This document shows positions 1 through 12,744 of a stretch of DNA of 64,000 bases, piece after piece; the first letter of the stretch is position 1; each line of letters opens with the position of its first letter. Location: NCBI GenBank assembly GCA_028564675.1, contig JAOVVO010000349.1:17996-81995 (forward strand). The letters run 5' to 3'. Source of the stretch: Onchocerca lupi (taxonomy: Eukaryota; Nematoda; Chromadorea; Rhabditida; Onchocercidae). The position numbers and the translations under genes are program-made. The notes beneath the pieces were generated by a model. The model searched no databases. It saw nothing but the letters and a program-made list of their open reading frames with translations, and was not told the DNA's origin.

Positions 1-3000
1 GTCCGCAACTTCCTCGAAGTGCTATTGAACCTATATCTCGCATTGGTCGGTCATCTTATGCCATGTTTGGTGTTACAGATTTACCAGATCGAATAGGTTT
101 GTCAAAATATTCTAAACATTTTTTGCTTTAAAGAAATCGAATCTCTTGAATTCATTTCGTTTTGATGAAATTCAGGAAGTGAGGAAATGAATGTGTAATT
201 TAATTCAGCGATTTTGTTCAATGTTAATATAGTCCTGTGATTGAACACTAACCTTGAACTCTGTTTAACCGATCAGCAGACAAACTTGATAGTTATGTTA
301 CGAATTATTTATGTCTATTTAATTACCAATATTTTTTCAGATTTTGCTTGTTAACTTCCGGAAAATTCATTCTAAATTTTCTCATTATCTTCCAGATAAG
401 CCATCAATCAAAGGTAATGAAATTGGTGATATACGGCTTGCTTTTATGGGTGATTATTATACTCGTCTCTTTCAATGTCCTTTCGATGAGACTTCACTTT
501 ATCATACAATGTCTGATTTCGCGGCTGATATAAAATTGCCGGTTTTATACAGGTTTAATTCTACTTTTATATCTTATTATATTTTGAATTTCATCATATA
601 TGTAGGTAATTTGCTACTGTTTAAAAACGTAATTGACAAATCAGTATGTACTTCTAGAACAAGATGCACAGTTCCAAGAGAATTGCAAGAAAGGGAAAAA
701 CCTGTAAGTAAAATGCGAGCACTTTCGGTAGTTCGCCGTTCGGGCTCTCCTCCATTGCGGCAGATTTCAAGGATACCTGAATCAGCAGTACCAGAAGCAC
801 CACCAAGATACGCATTTTTCAAGGTTTATGAAATAGTCATTCTCAAGCTTTTTTGATAATTCAAAAAGGAGTAAAATAATCATTATTATGAAATATGTAA
901 GCAAATCATTCTCTAAATGTTTTACAGATTTCTTTTTCTTTTTCTTTTATGTTTAGCATTTTTAATATAATCGAAAAGTTGTGATAAATATGAATGGAAA
1001 AAATTGTTTTTGGAAATCATGGTGCAGAAATAATTGGAAGCAATTTTTTTGTGTTTTTTTTTCTTTTTTTTGTTTTTTTAATTGAATTAATTTTTAATGT
1101 CAAAATTTTTTCGTCAATGCGCTGAATTCAGTAAAAGAAATAGTATTAATAATAAATTAAAATGAATTCAGTCTTAAAATAACATTAATAATAAATAATT
1201 TTATGGCAATGCAGATTTTTAAATGCATTTCAATCGAAAATACCGTTAATATTTCGATATCTTTAGTGAAATGAAAATTGTTTAAATATATTTCAGAAGC
1301 GTGAGTCACCAAAAAAGGTAGAGGTCAGTATTGTATTCGAAGGTACAGAAGGCAGTCTTGATGCTGAAGCTGGTCTGAGGCAGTTAATGGTGCTGCTGGG
1401 TATGGAACAATTGCCAAACTATGAATTTGATACTCCACCCCAAACTCCTGAACCTTCAAAACGTTAGTTATGAGAGTGATCTCTTTTCAGTAGCTCTATA
1501 ATCTTAAAAATGGTTCTGAATCTGGTGATATGCAAAATTTTCCTTCTAATATTTTAGTTTACTTAAAAAAGAAAAAAAGAAAACGGTGATAAGAGAACTG
1601 AAAAGAATGGATGAATTAGAATTGAGCGCAAAAGTTTTCAGGGCATGAAAATCCACAATCATTTGTTAATTTTATAAGTGGGAAATGATTGTTTTTCAGA
1701 TTGGTTGGACTACAGCGAGATTATGATTCGAGTAAAGAACCATTTTTTTTTTAAATAATTTTGTCGATTTCTTTCAGTCGATCTTGGTGAAATCCAGAAG
1801 ATAGATTCACCAGTAACCGATGATTTTACATGTCGTCATTGTGGTGCGTTAACTGATCAACCTGCTGTAAGACAAACAGCTCATCAACTTGGAATTGTCG
1901 ATCATGAGGTTCGCTACAGTGTTTTCTTCAGTTTTTTATTTTTGCTTTTTTATTTATTTTTGATTTTTAAAAATTACATTTCTATAATTCAGAAGTTATT
2001 TGATAAAGACTTGTTTATTTTAGCCGAAAGATGATACATTAGCGTTCTGCTCAATGAATTGTTACTACAATTACATGGCTAATGCGAAAGCTGCGCTGTC
2101 ACCGGAGGATCTTTCAGTTTGTGTTTTCTCATTCCGAGCTAAGTTTTCCCTTTCCCTTATTTATATTATATATGACGAAATTTTCAATTTCAGAGAGCAG
2201 AACGTTTTATTGGTGCTGAAACATTAGCTAAACTTCGACAAGCAAGCGCAGATAATTTTGCCAAATATCTTCATCTTGGAAAAGTAAGTTCTATTTTTAC
2301 AAAGGTAAGTCGAACTTGCGAAAGTCTGTTTTAAACAAGGCAAGAAACTGAATGCGGAAAATTAGCCATTTTCACCACTACTTCAATGTTCCCGTTCTTA
2401 CAGAAATTAAGTGTCTTAATTGAATTTCATAGAAGACGTATTCGATTTAGACTGAGCCATTCTTTCAAATATTTTTTATGATTTTGTATTCTATTTTTTT
2501 TTTTTTTTTTTTTTACTTTTTTCGCATCACACATTCTGTAGTTTAAGGGACAGTTAGAATCTCCTGGAAATTCAAACATGTATTCACCACTGAGTGACAG
2601 TCGTATTGAATCGGATGCAAGGAACAATGTTCAGGTTCGATCTTTTTGTATTATATACTCTCAATCAAATTTAAAATCTTCTGTTGAACTTTTGTGAATG
2701 AAGGATATGTTGTACAGTTAATGAATTTATTATAGATAATTCAAGCTCGAGAGTTGTCATTAAGGAGCGATCAGAACATTCAGAAGACTTTTGAGAAAAA
2801 GTGGAAAGGGCAGCTGTGGATGCAGTATGATGCAGCGATTCTAGAAATTTTTCGCGAGTTGTCAGTTCAAACTCATCAGGTGGATAGAATACTATATTTC
2901 TTTATCCGCAGCATATTTACTTTTGATATATTTTTCTGAATTTGTCTCTTTATTACTTAACGAATTAAAATTGTATTTAACTAGTATTTTGGCGACGAGT

Positions 3001-5892
3001 ATTTAAAAATGAATCTAAAAGATAGCTTCAGTTGTGGAGGGAATAAAAGTTGCATTAGAAATTACAAAAAGTATTTTTAGAAGCAGCTGATAGCCGATCT
3101 TCAGAACGTTGTACATTTTCCCTGGGTAGACTTTGTAGAAGACAAACGGCAGTGTGCATTTTGTGGGCAGTACGGAGACGGCGAATTAGATAGTTGCGGA
3201 AGACTGTTAAATGCAGATGCAAACACTTGGGTACATGTCAACTGTGCATTGTGGTCCGAAGAGGTTAGTTTCGCTGAATAAAAATCTGTACAATTAGGTA
3301 TGCTGAGTTATACATCTAAACTTTCCTAAATCTTTGCGAAATTTCAAAGTTTTCAGGTTTATGAGACTTCTGCTGGAGCACTCATAAATGTAGAAGATGC
3401 ACTGAGACGAGCGACGAATGTGATTTGCTCAGTTTGTCAACTGGTTGGTGCTTCATTAAGATGTTACAAGCTTAACTGTGAAAAGCACTTTCATGTTTTT
3501 TGTGCAAAATCGACGAGAGGAAAATTCATGAAGGATAAGGTGAGACTTTTTTATAAAAATATATATTTTTTATATTGTTTCTGTTTCTAGATCTATCTTT
3601 ATTCTCATTTAATTTGTTTGATTGAAATGTTAATATTTTCATTGAAAAAAACCTTATGTTCAGACTTTTATTTGCGAAGAGCATGATGATTATCGGAATG
3701 ACTTAGTACTCGACCATTTGAAAGCGTTGCGTCGTATTTATATTGATCGCGAAGAAAATCAACTGATAGCAAAACTGTTTCATAGTGAAGCTGATCGACT
3801 CGTTCTGCGAGTAGGCAGCCTTATATTCAGTCACATTGGGCAACTGCTTCCAGAGCAATTAAAAGCGTTCCATAATTCAGATCATATATTTCCGGTTGGT
3901 TTGAGTTTTTTAATATTGTTGGATCTGTGGTTTTGTTTTGTTTTTTGCTAGGGCAAATTTGAAAATTTTCAAATGAGTGATTCTAGATTGGATACAGTGT
4001 GAGACGGATTTTTTGGTCAGTAAACAGTGCTACTGATTGTATTCAGTATCAGTGTACAATTTGCGATAACTCATCAGCACCAGAATTTGTAATTTCGTAT
4101 GAGAATGGCCAAGAAATTCGAGAAATTTCGGCATCAGGTGTGGAGCTGACTGATCGTCTTCTTATAAAATTTGGAGAGGATTTTTTTTCTTATTATATTT
4201 TTGTTTTCTTGCACGTTTTTAGTTGGTAAATAAATACACTTCATATTTTAGCTGCCTGGAATCATATATTAATGGAAGTAGAAAAGACGCGAGATAAAGA
4301 TGATGGATTACTGCGTTTATTTCCTGCAAATCTTACTGGCGATAGCTTATTTGGTCTTACTGAAGCAGCTGTTTCAAAAATGACGGAGTCGGTAAGAATG
4401 GAAAGTCCATATGTTCCAATGAATTTTTATGGAATTTGTAAAATTACTCTTTAACAAGATTTTGAGTGACTGATTTCAGTTGCCAGGAGTAGACCAGCTT
4501 ATAACCTATACTTTCAAACATGGAGGAGTTCCTCTGATGGACTTACCTCTAGCGGTCAATCCAAGTGGCTGTGCTAGATGTGAACCGCGGTTTCGAACAC
4601 TTATTAAACATCGTCGTCGTAATCAACCACCAGCAGCAACTGCTCGGTCGTACGTTTGTACAGATGTACTTTCACGTGACACAAGAAGTTTGTTATTTTA
4701 TTTTCGATATAAATTTCTAGTTTTGGAAATTATTTCTTCACGAATGAATGGAAAAAACAGTTAGTTATGGATAACTTCTGCTTATTCCAAGTTGTTTTTA
4801 AATTTGTGAGACTTAAATTTCATCTTAATTATAGCACGTGGCAGTAGCAGTTCATCGTCCATCGCATTAGATGTGTCTGTAGGACGCGGTTCATGCAATA
4901 CAACATCAGATTATAGCGGACGGTGGGAATCTGGACAATTGAGTACAGCTTATTATTCACAGTACCAGAAAATGAAGAAAGAATGGAAAAATACTGTGTA
5001 TCTGGCTCGTTCACGTATTCAAGGATTAGGATTATATGCATCACGAGATATTGAAATGAATTCCATGATTATCGAATATAAAGGGGAAGTTATACGTAGT
5101 GAAGTTAGTTTTTAGAAGTTAATTTTGTGTGTTATCTGATGCTAAAAAAGAAAGAAAAACCATTGAAAAAACATTTTTTTTTTTTTTTTGAAATTACCTT
5201 ATTTCTTTCCTTGATTTATTATTTCTCTAGAATAATGTCTTACTTACTATAGTTATATGCCATTATTCCATAAGTATATCATTGATACCTGAGCTTTATG
5301 GAATATAAATCGTGGATACTTGAAGGTTGGCGAAATGCGTGAAAAAAAATATGAAGCCCAAAATCGCGGTGTGTACATGTTTCGTATTGATGATGAAAAA
5401 CTTATTGATGCAACCATGGCTGGCGGTCCTGCACGATACATTAATCATTCCTGTGATCCAAATTGCAGTACACGTTTAGTAGATTCGGGTCCATGTGGTG
5501 ATGACAAAAAAATTATCATTATTGCTAACAGACCTATAAGTGCTGGGGAAGAGGTAGATATTCAAATAATTGTTTTTTGTTTGTTTTTTCCAATTCTTGT
5601 TTTTAAATTTCTAAGATTTTGTACTTTCACTGCAACGTTTATCTGCACCATACTAGTTCAGAAACAAACGGATTTCATTGAAGGTAAAAAGAAATTGGGC
5701 TGTTTTACTATGTTTTGAAAACATTCGCTTTTTTTCTTTTAATATGTATGTAATGAATGCAATTAAATAATTACAGAAACGGCTTCTCAATTTTTTCAGT
5801 TAACGTATGATTATCAGTTCGATATCGAAGATGCAGCTGATAAGATTCCTTGTTTATGCGGTGCACCGAATTGCCAAAAATGGATGAATTGA
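1..5892 (+). CDS. set-16: KMT2C/D-type (set-16) histone H3K4 methyltransferase, 3' part
   Basis: Truncated at the left window edge; about 929 C-terminal residues are visible. Exons: 3-96, 396-552, 658-823, 1297-1462, 1778-1908, 2024-2116, 2194-2283, 2542-2634, 2736-2879, 3081-3263, 3357-3539, 3664-3894, 3987-4137, 4252-4391, 4480-about 4657, 4835-5103, 5326-5553, 5800-5892. Domains in order: a Cys/His-rich segment (1830-2070), an extended PHD finger (3130-3700, CAFCGQYGDG then CSVCQLVGAS), FYRN (about 3860-4130), FYRC (4252-4560), a WDR5-binding Win-like motif GCARCEPR (4567-4590), then SET and post-SET. SET shows the cofactor motif NHSCDPNC and, across the last junction, GEE(V/L)TYDYQF; post-SET shows CLCGAPNC and ends WMN-stop. 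ePHD-FYRN-FYRC-SET plus this Win motif is the KMT2C/D arrangement, known to methylate H3K4 at enhancers in the COMPASS complex. The exon ending near 4657 has an alternative donor at 4676. The exon at 5326 follows a weak acceptor (TTGAAG), but frame and homology support it. Confidence 0.93.
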
Positions 5893-7190
5893 AATCATTT
5901 TTTGTGCATTTAGTTTTTCAAAAGTTTCAGTGGTTCAATTTTGTAATAAATTTTTGTCATTTTTTTTTTTTTTTCATGTTACCTATGTTTCCGTTCGGAG
6001 ATTTTCTAGGGATGTAGTTTAGGACAGGATCATATTTTTGTTCACCTGTTGTGCAAGCTGTTTTTTGTTCAGTCTTATTATCTGCAGTCATTTTTAGAAG
6101 TATCAGATTTTATTTTTCTTAGAAGTGAATTTCTCTACAGTTATTTCTGAAAGCATATTAAAATTATTAGTTCAAACAAATAGATTTTTCGGTAATATAA
6201 TGTAATTTAATTTCATTGAAATTCTATTTAGAAAGCAGTCAAATGTGCTGGAATCAATTACCGGAGTTAAAAAGCGAATTTTTTCATAAGGAAGTATGAT
6301 TTCTTTGGAATATATCTCGTATTTTTGCATTTTAAACAAATTTATTAATGTTCGTGAATTGTAGTGGTTTCTCAATTTCTTTTTTTATTCAGCCATTTGA
6401 TGTATCAAGAAACTGAAGAATTTGTTACTGCTAATCACAATCTGTTGAAAGGGACGAAGATTTCGCTGTTATGCAATGTTTCTATGTTCATTAAGTTTTT
6501 GTATTTTTTTAATCCTCATAATATTACAGATCCATGCTGCATTCTAATTTCCAAGATTTCTTTGGACACGAATAAATAATAAGTGAATCCCATTAAAAAC
6601 AGTCTAATATTTCCCATTGGCAGTTGCATATTTCTGCAGAATATTGGTTTTATTTTTTTGGATTTGAATTTTTCAACTAATTTTTCTTTTTTCACCAAAT
6701 TTTCCTCTATTTTTATTAAATGGATTCGTGTATTTTTCGTTATTTCTTTAGACATTTTTATATTGAGATGTCTATAAGAGTAATTAAATATATAGAATGA
6801 GTAGTGACATAGAAAGCTTGTATGCTTTCCATAAAGTAGTACATCTAAAAGGAAGTTGCGGAACTAATTGTTAGTTTTCCGTCATTTGGAAATTCACGTT
6901 TTCAACTTTTTTCTATCGTTTATATTAGCAAATCTTACTGTATAGTAACTTCATTTTGTTATTGAAAGACTGATCGAATTTTTAACAAAAAATTGGTTCA
7001 ATGTTTATTCTGATATTTCTCCGAAATTTCGCTTCCTTGCTCTTTTTTCTGATCCCATTATTTCCATCGCGATGGGATTCCTTCAATCCGTCATAGCATA
7101 TTCATTCTGCTGGTAGAAAGTTGTTGATGACTTTGGTTTCATACAAAAAAATGCGTTTTCAGATTACTGATTAAAGTAAATTGCTGGGAG
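5893..7190. other. intergenic region between set-16-like gene and Gemin2
   Basis: AT-rich sequence with no supportable gene. An AATAAA-type polyadenylation signal lies at about 5944-5949, close to the set-16 stop, followed by a T-rich run. An acceptor-like GTTTTCAG ends at 7162, 28 bases before the Gemin2 start, and may be a spliced-leader site or the end of a 5' UTR intron. Confidence 0.6.
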
Positions 7191-9385
7191 ATGGAACAAG
7201 AAGCTGTTTTTGATGTTGGCAATTTCGATGATCGAGATGTTTCACTAAATGAGACACCTCGAGATCCGACGCACTATTTGCAACAGGTTATTAATTTCAT
7301 AAGTATTTCTTTTAACATAGGGAAACTTTCAAATTAATTTAGGAATTATTATTTAATAGATATAATGTGTCATTTTATTACATTACTGCTAGTGCTAGTT
7401 TTAAGTTAAAATAGTACTTTTAGTCTAGGAAATGTATATTAAGCAGTCATGTTTTGATGGAGTTAATTGTGCCATTATTTTAAATAAAGATCGATTGGAA
7501 TAATAAAAAAAAATTGATTTTTTAATTTTGAAATGATGGAACAAAGCTAGTTATAAAAGAATTATTCAATCTGCGGGTGAGGAATAAAAAGTTATGAAAA
7601 AGTAGTAATCGATTTCGAAACATTTCTCGTATTTTTCCTACAGGTTAGTGTATCGCGTGCACGTTGTCCAGAAGTGGTCACAGCAACAAAGATTCCCATC
7701 TTCGAAGTTGGTTCTTCTGCATTACCGAGGGATTTATTTTTCACCACTGATCCGCCTTCTGAACAGTCTATTGCCATGGTAAATCCAGTATTCTTTTCTT
7801 TTTAAATGATGCAGCGTGCAAAGAAAAAAATTTCTAAAAAAGATTAAAGTTTATACCTTTTTTTTTAAACTAATTATTAAGTTATTCTGTTGCGCGTAAG
7901 CGTTCTAGATATTCCTGTGTATATATGTCAACCAATATTCTTTAAACTTGAAATTATTTTCAATGTGATCAGCTTATTATTATGCTTCAGAGCAAAAGAT
8001 TTTCAATGCAACGAGCTTTTATTCGTAATCAGAGATCGAAATGGAAGGAGGGGGCCATAAATTTTAAATGGCCAAGCTTAGTAAGTAATTCCTTTACTCT
8101 TTGCTCCACAGTGCAACGCAGACTTCTCGTATCTAGCTTATTGAAAATCCTTATTTAAAAATTTGTTTAATGGATTGAAGAATAACTTTTTTTTTCCTTT
8201 TTTTTTTCTTTTTTGTGTGTGTCATTTGCTTGGTTATTTAGTCAATATCGTATGGTGAAAAATGAGAAGTTTAAGGTATCAATCTTCATTTCACATCTTA
8301 CTTTTCTTTTTTTCGTAGTACTTTTCTTTTTTTGTAGCACTTTGTAGTACTCTTCCTCTCAGTGTTTGTGTCTTTTTTCCGATATGCAGAAATAGATACA
8401 AATACTTGAGCATAGAAAATATTACGAAGTTAAATGTGCAGGTCGTCGTACTGTTGTATTGATTTCATTCTATTTCAGTTTTATAAAAACTTCTATATAT
8501 TTCAGAGAAATCCCGACGCTTGGCGTATATTCTGCTTAGAGGAACGAAAAAATCCATTTCCAATAAAACCAAAAGATATTCCAAGATTTGCACATCATCG
8601 CGGTAACCCACCAACATTACGACTTTTATTCAATTTGTCACAGTCACAAGTCAATACTGTGATTCAACATCTTATAGATGTAACCATTTAAATTAAATTT
8701 CTTTATTAAATTAATAGATTAAACATAAAAGTTCATTTCATAACTTAGTGGGTGAAAATGCCGAAAGCAAGAATTTATCCTTAGGTGAAAAGAAATCATT
8801 TTATAAGCAAATAAAGTATTGAAGTTCGAAAAATTTGTTTTCCTCTATTACATTACCATTTCTAATCTGCATTTATAAATATCTCTATTGACAATTATTT
8901 AGTAAGAATAGTCCGAGATTATAAATATAATTCCATGTTTCAATACATTATGCATACTTCAGGGCATTATTATTATTTTATCTGTATTGAGCGGAATAAT
9001 ACTGATGGAAATGTGATAGTAATTGAAGATTTCATCACGTTATAGTCGATAATAAGTAGCTATTTAGCTTTTTAATTTTTAGACTTTTCTTGAAGAGGGT
9101 TATACAAGACCATTGTTTGAATGGATATATGCGCTAATGTTGGTATTACAAAAACCGTTATGGCACGATGTATGTTCATCGATACGTCAATTAGCTAAAC
9201 ATTCACGCATTTTACGAAATACATTGGATGAAAAAATGCCAAATAGTAGCATAATGCATGAAGAATTCTCACTATTTATTGCAATTGTTGGTGTTTATTT
9301 CGAGCAACTAGATCTCGCCGATCAGATCTCTCAATTAGATGATGACACTGATGAGACTGATGAGACATCATCAATCCCTTCATAA
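7191..9385 (+). CDS. GEMIN2: Gemin2 (SMN-interacting protein 1)
   Basis: Five exons: 7191-7286, 7644-7778, 7991-8080, 8506-8679, 9083-9385, all phase 0, giving 265 residues (human Gemin2 has about 280). Gemin2 binds SMN and the Sm core and acts in cytoplasmic assembly of spliceosomal snRNPs; the C. elegans orthologue is smi-1. Family marks: SVSRARCPEVVTA (exon 2) matches the vertebrate segment CPDVVVA; NQRSKWKE (exon 3) matches the SHWK motif; DAWRIFCL (exon 4) matches the WKKFCL motif. The last exon holds the SMN-binding helical part, with FEWIYALMLVLQKPLWHD and SSIRQLAKHSR closely matching human RWLYALLACLEKPLLPE and SLIRQLARR, then YFEQLDLADQ. The product ends in an acidic tail (DDDTDETDETSS). 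The start is the first ATG, downstream of an acceptor-like TTTTCAG. The gene is complete and looks intact. Confidence 0.93.
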
Positions 9386-10688
9386 TTTCTTCTCATTCTC
9401 ATTTAATTTTCTCAAGTAATTATTTTACGGATGCATTTTATTTATACTTTCATTTTCATAACTTTCACTTTTTTATTCACTAAAATTTGAATTGATGTGC
9501 TTTATATTTGAATTGATGTGTGTATCAATAATAGTATACTTTACATATTCATGCGTGCTGATTATATAATACAAAATATCTGTTGATAAGTTTGCATCAG
9601 TTTTATTTGTTTCATAATTTATATACATGATTTTTCTTTCTTAACTTTCATTCTTTCATTCACTAAAATGTGAACCATTATACTTTACACATTCATGCTG
9701 AACATGTACTGATTATGTAATGCATAATGCACAATACATGTTTATCAACTTTTTTTTTGCAGCAATTTCATTTTGAATTTTTTTAAAATTCTGTGCAATT
9801 TGTGATGAGAAAAATGAAACAAAACAGTTAAAATGTCTAGCATGTATTTATTATATTGTTGAATGGAATTTAACATAAGAAATGCGCTTATTTTCAAAAT
9901 TAAATAAGAATATATGCAATATCATTGAGAGCGAGATTTGAGGAGAATTTCCCCTGCATTTAGTTTGAGTCTCTGCTTATTTTCACTGAAAATTTAAAAA
10001 TTTTAACTGTTATCACTTTTTTTTTTTTTTTTTTTTTTACAGCAATGCTTTTGATTACATGTATTGTATACGTGATGAATTTCGTGCTACAATCATGATA
10101 TGTGAGATTGTTAATAAAATTTAACTTTAGAGAATTAGCATTTTGAATTGTTTCAGTGTGTATCAATAATAGTATCAATGTCACATGTTAGCGTGCATTC
10201 TTTTCTAAGTTCTATTATTATTTTAATGCTTCTAAGCTTTGAAATCAATTTTTGGAATCTTAATGATGCAGGTACGGAATATTCAGTAAAATCAGAGAGA
10301 CGGAGTGAAGAGTTTAGTCAGTGTTCAGCTTTGTTTGCCGAAGCTCTAAATTTTTCTAAATTTGGAGGAGATAATGAGCCAATTGTTAATCTCACAACAA
10401 AAGGGTTTTCAAGCGTAGAAGATATATCCGATGCTTTTTTTTTTTAAACCTCGCAAAGCGAAATAGACTAATGCCATATAGAATTCCCGAAAGTATAAAA
10501 GAAACGCAGATGCTGCATCGAAGTTCAGAAAATTCGCAAAAGAATCAAGTTATTTAATGGATATAGCTCAGATTAAGACAAGAGCTGATTTTCAATCTCA
10601 CTCTTACTTATTTTTACTTATCAAACAAATTGTATATTAGGAAGAATTAAAATGAAAATATAGGAACCGTTGGTTTCGAGGAGCTTTT
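9386..10688. other. convergent intergenic region (Gemin2 / PTP 3' ends)
   Basis: The + strand gene on the left and the - strand gene on the right converge here. The sequence is AT-rich with T-runs (for example 10017-10039). Short direct similarities such as the phrase GTGTATCAATAATAGTAT (about 9519 and again about 10157) suggest a small duplicated stretch. A coding-like segment at about 10268-10620 is listed separately. Confidence 0.5.
10268..10620 (+). pseudogene. coding-like segment, unidentified
   Basis: After an acceptor-like GATGCAG, a + strand frame stays open from 10271 to 10447 with ordinary composition (it includes SERRSEEFSQCSALFAEAL and GGDNEPIVNLTTKGFSSVED). It then hits a run of T and a stop. 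A second coding-like stretch follows at about 10501-10600 (NADAASKFRKFAKESSYLMD). I do not recognise either piece. They could be remnants of one decayed gene, unspliced exons, or chance. The amino-acid composition differs from the Phe/Ile/Lys/Asn-rich junk frames seen in other intergenic DNA here, which is the only reason to list it. Confidence 0.25.
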
Positions 10689-12705
10689 TTATAATTTTTT
10701 GGCGTTTTCTAAATTGTCTTTAATTCTAATTTGTGGTGTACCCGTAACATATTCTGCTCCATCATCCATTGTTTGATCGAAATACTAAATCCAATAGCTC
10801 CAATTTTTATTGAAATGTTTGTTATATTCTTGTTGTAAATAGAAAACCTTGTCATTTTTTTTTTTTTATTATCATTTTATATTGAATTTTGATAAATTTT
10901 GAGTGGATTCGAACCATTTTTTTTGCTTTCTTTTTAAAAATTAAGACTGATTTTTACAAAAATAATAAAAATGAAATAAAATTTTTGCAAAATTAAAAAA
11001 AAAAAAAAAAGATAGCAATTTTCGATTATTAAAATATAAAATAACCTGTTCCGGAAGCATATTCATCACATATTTCTCTGCTAAATCACGAGTATCTGTT
11101 TCAGATGCTCCGTATGTATTTGCATAAACAGGTTGCATGAAAACATAATCAGCTCGATCAATTTCATCCTCCTTCATGATTCGACTTTCTTCCATCTGTT
11201 TAATTTTCCGTACTTCATCAGTCAGGAAAGCATATTCTGATTTAGAACCACTTTTATCATCTTCTGATTTTGCTATCTAAATTTATAATTTTTTCTTTGC
11301 TTCTTAAATTATTAAAAATTCTTTTCAATATTTGAAATTGTTAATTTCAAGTTTTAGTTTTATGCAAAGTATAATGATAAAATGATGATATTTTATTTAT
11401 CCTTTTATACATACATTTTTAGAATTATTTTTCTTTTTCTTTTTTTACTTTTATGAATAAAATTTGTAATAAAGATGATGTACTTTTAATTTAGCAATCA
11501 TTTTATAAGTTTTATGATTATGCGTACTATTTCAGATTCTGAAACTTTTGGTACTTCTGGAATTTTTGCTACTTTAGCATCAGAAACTTCAACATTTAAT
11601 TCTTCTTCTTTTTGCGTAGTTTGCATAATACTCGTTTTTGTTGATAATTTGTCATTCCTTGTTTTTTGTTGTTGTTGTTGTTTACGCGTAAATGTTTTCA
11701 GTAAATCCATTTGTGCTTTCCGATATGATTCTAATAATGCATTCTGAGCTTCATAATATTCTTGTTGAAGATTCGGCTGCGATCGTGATATTTTCACTTG
11801 TGACGCTAGACCAGTCTGTTGTGTTGGCTAAAAAATAGAAAGAAAGAAGTTTAAGAGAAAGAAAGATTAAAGAGAAACAAATTTTGAAATGAAAAATTAT
11901 TCATAATTTTGAAATAAATAAATGATCATTCGATTTCATCAATCGATTTTTATTTAATTATGAATACATATTGAAATATCAATAAATAACATATATTATA
12001 ATAATTTCGTAATGATGATAACAGAATTTAATTATTTTTTCTCTTTTCTCGTTTCCATCTAGTTCACGTTTAATATTAAACGAAAATAAAAATCAGAAAA
12101 AGTAAACCCTGAAATAAGAATTAGGAAAAACAAACATAAACTTCAAAATTCGAAATAACATAGTTATTTCGAATTTTACCATAAATTTTAACGGTTAGAA
12201 AATCTAATTTATGTAAAATTTTAAAATAAATATATGAAAAAACAGAAAGCAATAATCATACTGGCATATTATTTTTGTTTATTTCTGTTGCTTGAAAACA
12301 AAACAAAAAAAAAATTTTTTTGAACAATAATTTTTGTTAGAAAATTTAAATTTTAAATTTAGAAAAGGAATGTAAATATAGATCAAATAAGATATTAATA
12401 AATCTCAAAAAAAAAAAAAGTACCGTTCGTGTTTTCTTTTTTCGTAATCCTTTTTTTTTCTTTGATTGTCGAGAATCACTGGTTGTCGATGCAGGAGTGA
12501 TCGTTGATGGTGATAATGATGATGGTGTTATTGATTCTGCTTCAAGCACTTTTTTTGATGGTAATTTTTTCTTTTTATCATAAACTGGCAAGGGAATTTG
12601 CACTCGATTTGTACGTGTAAAATAAAAATGCTCATAATCGTGACAAAATTCTAAAAAATATATAAAAATTGCTATGTAACATTATACAAATAATATGATC
12701 TTTTT

Positions 12706-12744
<39 letters not shown>

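Noticed and set aside
341..395. Acceptor at 340 for the second visible set-16 exon
   Set aside because: From the upstream donor it gives a stop after four codons in phase. The acceptor at 395 (TCTTCCAG) keeps frame.
10941..11045. Read-through of the PTP exon past 11046 to a stop at 10941
   Set aside because: It would add 35 low-complexity residues encoded by poly(T/A). A clean donor (CAG|GTTATT) at 11045 and a good acceptor and coding-like terminal exon at 10784-10689 fit better.
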